A stretch of 64,000 nucleotides of DNA from Methanocorpusculum petauri. Lineage in GTDB: Archaea; Halobacteriota; Methanomicrobia; Methanomicrobiales; Methanocorpusculaceae. Below, one piece after another: positions 8,379 to 14,989 of this stretch (positions within the stretch are counted from its first letter, which is position 1; each line of letters starts with the position of its first letter). The notes under the pieces were generated by a model. The model was not told the DNA's origin, did no database searches, and saw nothing but the letters and a program-made list of their open reading frames with translations. The position numbers were made by a program, and so were the translations under genes. The stretch covers positions 1 to 64,000 of the forward strand of contig NZ_JAPTGB010000009.1 in the NCBI RefSeq assembly GCF_026891975.1. The letters are read 5' to 3'.

Positions 8379-9053
8379 TCAGGGAGTACAGCGGCTGATT
8401 CTGCCGAGGGCAACGATCGTGTTTCCGGTGATCCGGTACAGCGCGAGTCCGGTGTTGTCTGCCGCAGCAACCGCTGCGGAGGTTACCTCTGCAGCAGTTG
8501 CCACAAGAGGTATGTTTGCGATGACTGTTTTTCGTACTGTTTCTGCAACGATATTTCCTGAGAAAAGGAGATAGGTTCTGGAAAAATCGATGTTGTGTGC
8601 GAGTCCCCAGCCGATGATGCGGTCTGCCGTGTTCTGGGAGGTGAGATCCTCTGCAGCGGTGAGAAGGGTTGCGTCTTCTGTGAAAAGTGCCGCGCTGTGC
8701 CAGTTGGTTTTCGGGAGATATTCGGTGCTTCTGCTGAGTTGTTGTTCTGACACAACAAGATCTGATGTAATGTCTCCGAGTTTTCCCGAATCGAGAAATG
8801 AGGATGCTCCGCCGCATCCGGCAAGAACGGTCTTTCGCGAAAGAAGAATTTCAAAGGGGTTGGCGGTAACGACACTGGTCTGTGGACCGTCAATATGAAC
8901 TGAGCTGATGTCTGCATACGTTTCAATGACGCGTTCCGTGTAGAGCTGACCGACAACGAGGTCGGTCGGATCCTCTGCCGAGGTCATGATGGTCATCGCG
9001 GCACGACCATTGATGATGATCTGTACAGGTGTTTCGTTTTTCAGATTTTTCAT
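8379..9053 (-). CDS. FdhD-like sulfurtransferase
   Basis: 224 residues, shorter than typical FdhD (about 270). Recognisable family blocks are DLVVGQLYTERVI near residue 30, ADRIIGWGLAHN near 145 and the C-terminal AAEVTSAAVAAADNTGLALYR. FdhD takes sulfur from a cysteine desulfurase and sulfurates the molybdopterin cofactor of formate dehydrogenase; here it starts two bases after the stop of the cysteine desulfurase gene, as that role predicts. The usual CxxC persulfide loop is reduced to one cysteine (AGCGGASSF near residue 93). No formate dehydrogenase gene lies in the window; FwdB, a related pterin enzyme, is 6 kb away. Confidence 0.75.
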   Translation of the reverse strand: MKNLKNETPVQIIINGRAAMTIMTSAEDPTDLVVGQLYTERVIETYADISSVHIDGPQTSVVTANPFEILLSRKTVLAGCGGASSFLDSGKLGDITSDLVVSEQQLSRSTEYLPKTNWHSAALFTEDATLLTAAEDLTSQNTADRIIGWGLAHNIDFSRTYLLFSGNIVAETVRKTVIANIPLVATAAEVTSAAVAAADNTGLALYRITGNTIVALGRISRCTP

Positions 9054-9055
9054 GA

Positions 9056-10264
9056 TTATTTCACCATTCCGGCAATTTCTTCGGTTGTGGCAATCAGCAT
9101 GTCGATGTCGTCCCTGGTGTTGTAGCAGTAGGCACTTGCGCGGACCGTTCCGCCGGTGAGACAGAGGGCGTGCATGAGCGGCTGACAACAGTGTTCGCCG
9201 GAACGAACCATGATTCCTGCGGCTTCATCAAGGAAGTAGGCAACTTCGTGGGGGTGGACGTTGTCCACGGTGAAGGAGACTGTGCCGATAAGGGGTGCGT
9301 CTTCCGGGGTGTAAACGCGTACACCGGGGATTTCTGCAAGGCCGCGGATCATGCGGCGGGCAAGTGCCGCGCTGTGATCCGCGACGTTTTTCATGCCGAT
9401 GTTTGTGAGATAGCGTGCTGCTTCGGCAAGACCGATAGCGCCGGGGACGTTGGGAGTTCCCGCCTCGTAGCGTCCAGGGCCGCTGACGGTAGTGAAGGTT
9501 GTCCCGCTGACACTCTGCACCATGCCGCCTCCGGTACAGAGCGGCGCAGGAACATCATCTCCGGTGACATCCGGACTGATCCAGAGGCCGCCGGTTCCCA
9601 TCGGCCCGAGCATTTTGTGGCCGGAGAAGGCGAAGTAGTCGCAGCCGATCTGTTCGAGATTCAGGGGGAGGTGGGGCGCGGTCTGTGCGCCGTCGAGATG
9701 AAGAAGGATGTTTTTGTCTTTGCAGATCTCGGCGATTTCTTTTGCCGGAGCGATGGTGCCGAAGACGTTTGAGGCGTGTCCAAGGGCTATGAGGCGGGTG
9801 TTTTTGGTGATGCAGGATTCGATGTCCTCGGCTGAAACCGTTCCTGCCGTACTGTCTACGACGTCGATTCCGTCGATGAGATGATCGTTTTTCAGCCGGT
9901 ACCAGGGAAGGAGATTGGAGTGATGATCCTGGAGGATGGTGATGATGCGGTCGGTTTTGTTCCAGTGAATCCCGCGTGCGACGATGTTTGCCGCTTCAGT
10001 GGTGTTTTTGGTGAAGGCGAGGGTGCCTTTTTCGCCTCCGAGAAATCGTCCGAGTGTTTCACGTGCTTCCTGGTACTGATGCGTTGCCATCCGGGAGAGT
10101 CGATGAATCCCGCGGCCGACATTGGCGCGGTAATGGTATTCTGCGGTTACCTGCGCTTCGATTACCTGACGCGGTGAGAGGGAGGTTGCAGCGTTGTCGA
10201 GGTAGATAAGTTTGGCAAGGACCGGAAAGTCACTTCTGATAGATTCGGGATCGAAGAGAGGCAT
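9056..10264 (-). CDS. sufS: Cysteine desulfurase, SufS/CsdA type
   Basis: 402 residues, full length for a group II (SufS/CsdA) aminotransferase class V enzyme. Visible landmarks are the N-terminal IYLDNAATS, the PLP-binding lysine in SGHKMLGPMGTGG near residue 220, and the catalytic cysteine in RSGEHCCQP near residue 358. It releases cysteine sulfur (or selenocysteine selenium) as a persulfide. It heads a two-gene unit with the FdhD-like gene; a TATA-like box lies about 32 bases upstream of the ATG, so the transcript is probably leaderless. Confidence 0.9.
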   Translation of the reverse strand: MPLFDPESIRSDFPVLAKLIYLDNAATSLSPRQVIEAQVTAEYHYRANVGRGIHRLSRMATHQYQEARETLGRFLGGEKGTLAFTKNTTEAANIVARGIHWNKTDRIITILQDHHSNLLPWYRLKNDHLIDGIDVVDSTAGTVSAEDIESCITKNTRLIALGHASNVFGTIAPAKEIAEICKDKNILLHLDGAQTAPHLPLNLEQIGCDYFAFSGHKMLGPMGTGGLWISPDVTGDDVPAPLCTGGGMVQSVSGTTFTTVSGPGRYEAGTPNVPGAIGLAEAARYLTNIGMKNVADHSAALARRMIRGLAEIPGVRVYTPEDAPLIGTVSFTVDNVHPHEVAYFLDEAAGIMVRSGEHCCQPLMHALCLTGGTVRASAYCYNTRDDIDMLIATTEEIAGMVK

Positions 10265-10292
10265 GTGGTTGCTGGTGATTTTTGTTTTTATT

Positions 10293-10300
10293 CTATATAA
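10293..10300 (-). promoter_or_regulatory. TATA box for the cysteine desulfurase gene
   Basis: Reads TTATATAG on the minus strand, centred about 32 bases before the start codon. A GGTTACA sequence lies just upstream of it. Confidence 0.5.
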
Positions 10301-10378
10301 TGGTTACAGCAGATCTTATATCTGGGATGATTGATAGAAAATTTGTATTTATTTCTGCCGATGTGCCTGAAGTAATGG

Positions 10379-10387
10379 TTTATATAG
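10379..10387 (+). promoter_or_regulatory. TATA box for the unknown gene and rubredoxin operon
   Basis: TTTATATAG centred about 29 bases before the ATG at 10412, with no ribosome site between; consistent with a leaderless archaeal transcript. Confidence 0.55.
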
Positions 10388-10411
10388 AATTATGAGTCAA
10401 ATATCTTTACA

Positions 10412-10987
10412 ATGACGAAGCACAGTGAATACATGGAAGCATTCTTCGGCGTCGAGCTGTATAAGAAGTTCGAAGATGTTCTTGGGGATCTGGAGAATAT
10501 TGAGCTGGATTTGAAGGATATTTCCAAGGAGGTCGGACGTCTCGGTGGAAAGATGGAGGATGAGGATCGTCTTGGTACCGCACGGGAGATGCGGGCAGCA
10601 ACCTATGAGTCTGCGCAGCAGGTGCGGGATGTACGGACGTTCCTTGATTTCTATTTCACCCAGAGTCAGGAGTTGTCTCAGATCATTCTTGAACGTGATG
10701 CGTACATGCTGCTGTATCAGATCTATAAGTGGGATATGAATGATGTGCGTGACCTCCGCAGCTGGATCCGTGATTTTAATCATGTGTGTAAAACGATTGG
10801 ATACCGGCCTGAGGATCTTCTGAACCTGAAACGGTTGACGGCGGTACCGGTGCCTGAGGATGTTATCCGCTATCCGGTGTATGCAGTGGATAAACATGGA
10901 TACTGTCTGTGCGGAAAACACTGCGACGATATTATGTACATTGATGAGATCCGCGAGGAGATGGAAGAGAAGAAAAAGAGTGCCTGA
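10412..10987 (+). CDS. Conserved-looking protein of unknown function
   Basis: 191 residues, not recognised. It is strongly charged and predicted largely helical: residues 20-60 are heptad-like (VLGDLENIELDLKDISKEVG), followed by more helices. Near the C-terminus is a cysteine cluster YCLCGKHCDD that could bind a metal or iron-sulfur centre. It is followed 38 bases downstream by a rubredoxin gene on the same strand, so a redox partnership is plausible. The opposite-strand reading frame over the same stretch lacks any family pattern, while the plus frame has a good promoter and codon use like its neighbours. Confidence 0.7.
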   Translation: MTKHSEYMEAFFGVELYKKFEDVLGDLENIELDLKDISKEVGRLGGKMEDEDRLGTAREMRAATYESAQQVRDVRTFLDFYFTQSQELSQIILERDAYMLLYQIYKWDMNDVRDLRSWIRDFNHVCKTIGYRPEDLLNLKRLTAVPVPEDVIRYPVYAVDKHGYCLCGKHCDDIMYIDEIREEMEEKKKSA

Positions 10988-11025
10988 AACCGAGAATATT
11001 TATTTTTGCTGGGTGATATGAGTTT

Positions 11026-11199
11026 ATGGCAAAATATCTGTGCATTTTCTGTGCCTATATCTATGATGAGGATCTGGGTGATCCGAAGCATGGTATTCCG
11101 GCAGGAACAAAGTATGAGGATATTCCGGATACATGGAAGTGTCCGACCTGTATGATTCCGAAAAGTAAACCCGGTCTTTTCAGAAAAATTGAGGAGTAG
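11026..11199 (+). CDS. Rubredoxin (atypical)
   Basis: 57 residues; small soluble one-iron electron carrier. The two metal-binding pairs are CIFC at residues 6-9 and CPTC at 39-42, with aromatic core residues Y4, Y11, Y13 and W37, and the GIPAGTKYEDIPDTWKCP block typical of rubredoxins. Classical rubredoxins have glycine after each pair (CxxCG, CPxCG); here these are alanine and methionine, which may shift the reduction potential. It probably shares a transcript with the upstream unknown gene. Rubredoxins in strict anaerobes commonly feed oxygen and peroxide detoxification enzymes, none of which is adjacent. Confidence 0.85.
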   Translation: MAKYLCIFCAYIYDEDLGDPKHGIPAGTKYEDIPDTWKCPTCMIPKSKPGLFRKIEE

Positions 11200-11259
11200 C
11201 CGGTCCCGGATTTTTCCGGAAAATATTTTCTTTTGGCCTTTCAGTTTAAACTGCTCTTC

Positions 11260-11880
11260 TTACATCAGTACGAGTGTTTCGTTCTCCGGTGCCATTGTTC
11301 CCTTCCGCGACTCAACCGGCATTTTTGTCAGTGATTCCAGCACTGCAAGATCGTCTAAGAGGTCCCGCCGGTCATACAGATAAAACTCGACCGGCTTCCA
11401 CAGTGCCACCCAGCCGATGATCACAAAACTCTGGGCAAGCGCAAGATTGACATCATTTTCCTCAAAAATACGGGTAAACATACTGCTGATTACCAGGCAG
11501 ATTACGAGGAAGATCAGACCGCGGATGAGGTACCGTTTGCCCCGCTCCATCGCAGATGCATACTTCCGGTTCTCATGGTACAGACGGTACGCAAAGTTTG
11601 CTGTCACCGCATGCTCCATGTTTTTCCGGGTATTGCTGTTCTGATAAAGGTTCGGACTGAGGTACAACACAATCCGTGCCAGTTTCCGTTCTTCGGGGGT
11701 CAGATCCTCCACTGCATTGCGGATATAGGTCTCCGTCTCTTCATCCAGATCTTTTTCCTCTTCGGGTGAGGGATCCAGCAGATTATAGAACTGATCCATA
11801 CTGCTGATATGTACATCAATCAGAATCGATCCATTTTCCTGCGCATATGCCGGAATCTGGGATTTTATCGGAGTATTCAT
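11260..11880 (-). CDS. Membrane protein of unknown function
   Basis: 206 residues, not recognised. The first about 110 residues are soluble and acidic (PSPEEEKDLDEETETYI), followed by two membrane segments (roughly residues 117-135 and 145-163) and a short charged tail. The start overlaps the stop of hypF as ATGA, so the two are translationally coupled. The association with HypF may be operon convenience and need not imply a hydrogenase role. Confidence 0.7.
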   Translation of the reverse strand: MNTPIKSQIPAYAQENGSILIDVHISSMDQFYNLLDPSPEEEKDLDEETETYIRNAVEDLTPEERKLARIVLYLSPNLYQNSNTRKNMEHAVTANFAYRLYHENRKYASAMERGKRYLIRGLIFLVICLVISSMFTRIFEENDVNLALAQSFVIIGWVALWKPVEFYLYDRRDLLDDLAVLESLTKMPVESRKGTMAPENETLVLM

Positions 11881-14111
11881 AACTTTCCTTCTTTTACAAG
11901 AATACCTGCCGTTACCACCTGACCGCAGGAGATGCAGCCGTCGCCAAACGGATACCGGGGATTGGTCACACAACTGATTCCCGCAGCCGATAACTCTGCA
12001 AGAATCGTCTCGCGGATCGACCGGTTAATCGCAACACCGCCGGAGAGTGCAGCCGTTGTAATTCCCGTCCGCTCTGCTGATCGGATCGCAAGAGCTGCGA
12101 TCCCTGTTGCAAGCGTAGTCTGGATCGTAGCTGCAGTATCTGAAACCGACACTCCGCGCCCGATCATTTCCCGGACTTCCCGCAGAATATCCGAGGTCAT
12201 CAGAACATCAGCCCCGTCGCTGCCTTTCACAATCCGCGCAGCAAGCGGCTGCGGCGTTCCGCGTGCAGCATACGCCTCAAGAACCATCGACGGTTCCCCG
12301 TCGTACGTCCTCTCGCGGCAGATCCCAAGAAGTGCTGCTGCTGCATCCAGTATGCGGCCTGTTGACGTCGTCGCGGGGCTGTTGAACCGCTTCTTCGTCT
12401 GCTGCGCAAGTACCCGAAGCGACATATCGTCCCACCCGCGTCCTGCAAGCAGGGAAATCGTTTCCTCATCCGGAAGAATCCCATACAGCATTCGTTCCGG
12501 GAATTTTGTTGCGAGGTCGCCCCCCGGCATCAGAACCTGCTCCAGGTGCCCTGTCCGGACATATCCCTCCGCAGGCGATCCTGTCAGAATCTCGCCGCCC
12601 CAGATCGTCGCATCATCTCCATACCCGACACCGTCAATCGCAATCCCGACGACCTCCTCGGTTGTCACCGATGCAATATGCGCACGGTGATGCTGTACCG
12701 GGCACAGGACAGCCCCCCACTCCTCTGCAAGAGCGTGGGCCAGACGGGTACTCAGAAACTGCGGATGCAGATCATGGGCAATAATCTCCGGCTTCGCTCC
12801 TGTCAGGGACGTAAGTTTTTCAATCGTCTCTTCAAGATAGGCAACCGTTGCAGGATTCCGGATGTTTCCGATATGCGGTGACGTCACCATGAATCCTTCC
12901 TTGTAAATTGTTGCGTTTGCGTTCAGTTCCGGTCCGACCCCCAGAATATGATGCTCCCCCAAATCCATCGCCGTTCGCAGCGGGGCAAGACCTCGTGACA
13001 GACGGATAATATACCCGTCCCGCATCACCGAATCATCGCACCGGTTTACAATCTCACGATCATGCGACAGGATAAACTCCGCAACATTTCCCATCCGCTC
13101 GGAAATATAGGATGTCTCCGTAATCATCGGCGTCCCCGGTGCATTCGCACTCGTCATCACCAGCAGCGGGTGCTGCAGATGCCGGAACAACAGATGATGC
13201 AGACCTGTATAGGGCAGCATCACTCCGAGGTTATGCAGTTCGGACAGTTCTGTGTGTGCAGCCGGGTCAATCTTATCCAGAATCATAATCGGATGCACCG
13301 GCCCTTTCAGCATCTCCTCTTCAGATGCGGTCATCGGGAGCACGTACTCTGAAAGCGACTCCGGCTTCATCATTACCGCGAGCGACTGATGCGGCCGCCC
13401 GAGCAGCTGCTTCAGGCGGCTTGCCTCTTCCTCAATGCAGCAGATATGATAACCTCCCACACCCCGGACTGCGACAATATGTCCCGCATCAAGCAACTCC
13501 GCAGTTGCCCTGATCGGATCGTCTGTCGCAACCGGAACACCTGCGGCGGTCAGAAGCGACAGCTTCGGACCGCAGTTGCTGCATGCAATCGTCTGGGCAT
13601 GATGTCTGCGGTTTGTTGGGTTTTGGTAGTCTGCACAGCAGTCGTCGCAGGGAGGAAACATCTCCATCGATGTCCGCTCCCGATCATAGGGTACCGCCCG
13701 GATAATACTGTACCGCGGCCCGCAGTCCGTACAGGACGTGGCCCAGTATCCGTAATACCGGCTGGCCGGATTCATAATATCTGCAAGGCAGGAGTCGCAG
13801 GTTGCAATATCTGCCGGAATGAATCCTGTCCGCGCCCCGTCTGTACTGGGAAGAATTGAAAATCCCGGTTCGGTCACGTATGTCTCAGGAAACGGTTCAA
13901 CCGTTACCGAATCAATAACCGACATCTTCGGCCCCGCCGACACCTCACGACAGAACTCATCAAACCGGTCGCCGCAGGCGGTGATCTCCACTTCACTCCC
14001 GTGATTTATCACTGTTCCTGCGATGCCGAACCGCACGGCTGCTGCATACACAAAGGGGCGGAACCCCACACCCTGAACAATACCGCGCACTATGATTCTG
14101 CCGCAACGCAT
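11877..14111 (-). CDS. hypF: Carbamoyltransferase HypF
   Basis: 744 residues, full length. Domains in order: acylphosphatase (GIVQGVGFRPFVY, residues 9-21), two zinc-finger motifs (CDSCLADI...CTDCGP and CDDCCADY...CSNCGP, about 105-185), a YrdC-like Sua5 domain (about 200-370) and a Kae1/TobZ-like carbamoyltransferase domain with HHRAHIASV near residue 478. HypF makes carbamoyl adenylate and transfers the carbamoyl to HypE for synthesis of the CN ligands of [NiFe]-hydrogenases, which methanogens growing on H2 require. The other hyp genes are not in the window. Confidence 0.93.
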   Translation of the reverse strand: MRCGRIIVRGIVQGVGFRPFVYAAAVRFGIAGTVINHGSEVEITACGDRFDEFCREVSAGPKMSVIDSVTVEPFPETYVTEPGFSILPSTDGARTGFIPADIATCDSCLADIMNPASRYYGYWATSCTDCGPRYSIIRAVPYDRERTSMEMFPPCDDCCADYQNPTNRRHHAQTIACSNCGPKLSLLTAAGVPVATDDPIRATAELLDAGHIVAVRGVGGYHICCIEEEASRLKQLLGRPHQSLAVMMKPESLSEYVLPMTASEEEMLKGPVHPIMILDKIDPAAHTELSELHNLGVMLPYTGLHHLLFRHLQHPLLVMTSANAPGTPMITETSYISERMGNVAEFILSHDREIVNRCDDSVMRDGYIIRLSRGLAPLRTAMDLGEHHILGVGPELNANATIYKEGFMVTSPHIGNIRNPATVAYLEETIEKLTSLTGAKPEIIAHDLHPQFLSTRLAHALAEEWGAVLCPVQHHRAHIASVTTEEVVGIAIDGVGYGDDATIWGGEILTGSPAEGYVRTGHLEQVLMPGGDLATKFPERMLYGILPDEETISLLAGRGWDDMSLRVLAQQTKKRFNSPATTSTGRILDAAAALLGICRERTYDGEPSMVLEAYAARGTPQPLAARIVKGSDGADVLMTSDILREVREMIGRGVSVSDTAATIQTTLATGIAALAIRSAERTGITTAALSGGVAINRSIRETILAELSAAGISCVTNPRYPFGDGCISCGQVVTAGILVKEGKL

Positions 14112-14158
14112 TTACTCACTCAAAAACCATTATAGAATTACAACCAATATAAGTGTAG

Positions 14159-14177
14159 GGTTTCTGCACCAGAAACC
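14159..14177. promoter_or_regulatory. Perfect inverted repeat upstream of the HTH gene
   Basis: GGTTTCTG, CAC, CAGAAACC: an eight-base inverted repeat lying between a TATA-like CAATATAAG (about 14145) and the ATG of the HTH regulator, near the expected transcription start. Position and symmetry suit an operator for that regulator; alternatively a 5' leader hairpin. Confidence 0.4.
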
Positions 14178-14188
14178 AGGAAGAAACT

Positions 14189-14989
14189 ATGCCCGACGAT
14201 CCCTTATCCAATATACTCAGAAGCAAGCGTGAGACCACACGTTTTCAGGTCCTCGTAGAAGTCGCGGAACACCAGCCCTCCATCCGCCAGCAGGAGATTG
14301 CCGAAAAACTCGGCGTCACCCCGCAGGCGATCTCTGAATACGTCCGCGATCTTGCCGATGACGGCTTCATCAGTGCTGAGGGACGCGGACGTTACTATGT
14401 CACGCACAAAGGCGTTGAGTGGGTTTTAAACAACGCTGAGGTTCTTGAATCCTATGCCCGTCATGTCCGCCGAGACATCATCCATCAGGTCGCAACCTGG
14501 GCTGCGATTGCTGATTCCGATCTCAAGACCGGTGACTCTGTCGGTGTCTATATGAAGGGCGGCTGGCTGTATGCAGGCCGCCAGCCGCAGACTGCAATGG
14601 GCATGGTAATTGCGGACGCCGTCTGCGGAGCAGATGTCGGTGTTGCCCGTCTTGCGGGCATCATCGACCACACCGAAGGTAAAGTGGACGTTGCCAAAGT
14701 ACCGAGGATCGAACGTGGCGGATCCAAAATGATTTCCCCGGACAAACTTCATCCTCTGGTGAAGAAGGCGGATGTCATCGGAGCCGTCGGTCTGGAAGCA
14801 TATCTCGCACTGAAAAACGCCAAGGTCAATCCCGATATGTTCTTCGGTGCGCGGGAAGGAGTCATTGAAGCAGCATTCCACGGCATGCACTGTCTGATCC
14901 TCATCGTGGACGAAGAGTTCACGGATTTCCTCAAAAGGCTTGAGACCGCAGGCCTTTCCTATACGATACATGAACTGGTGAGTCAATAA
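14189..14989 (+). CDS. Winged-helix transcriptional regulator with C-terminal sensor-like domain
   Basis: 266 residues. Residues 20-75 are a winged helix (QQEIAEKLGVTPQAISEYVRD is the helix-turn-helix). The remaining about 180 residues form an alpha/beta domain with glycine-rich strands (DSVGVYMKGGWLYAG, GVARLAGIIDHTEGKVDVAK), common in euryarchaeal regulators but of unknown ligand. The gene abuts the downstream helicase with no gap. An inverted repeat in its own leader suggests autoregulation. Confidence 0.75.
   Translation: MPDDPLSNILRSKRETTRFQVLVEVAEHQPSIRQQEIAEKLGVTPQAISEYVRDLADDGFISAEGRGRYYVTHKGVEWVLNNAEVLESYARHVRRDIIHQVATWAAIADSDLKTGDSVGVYMKGGWLYAGRQPQTAMGMVIADAVCGADVGVARLAGIIDHTEGKVDVAKVPRIERGGSKMISPDKLHPLVKKADVIGAVGLEAYLALKNAKVNPDMFFGAREGVIEAAFHGMHCLILIVDEEFTDFLKRLETAGLSYTIHELVSQ

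Noticed and set aside
10397-10921. Minus-strand frame opposite the unknown gene upstream of rubredoxin
   Set aside because: The plus-strand frame has a well-placed TATA box and a Cys motif, and continues into an operon; the minus frame has neither.
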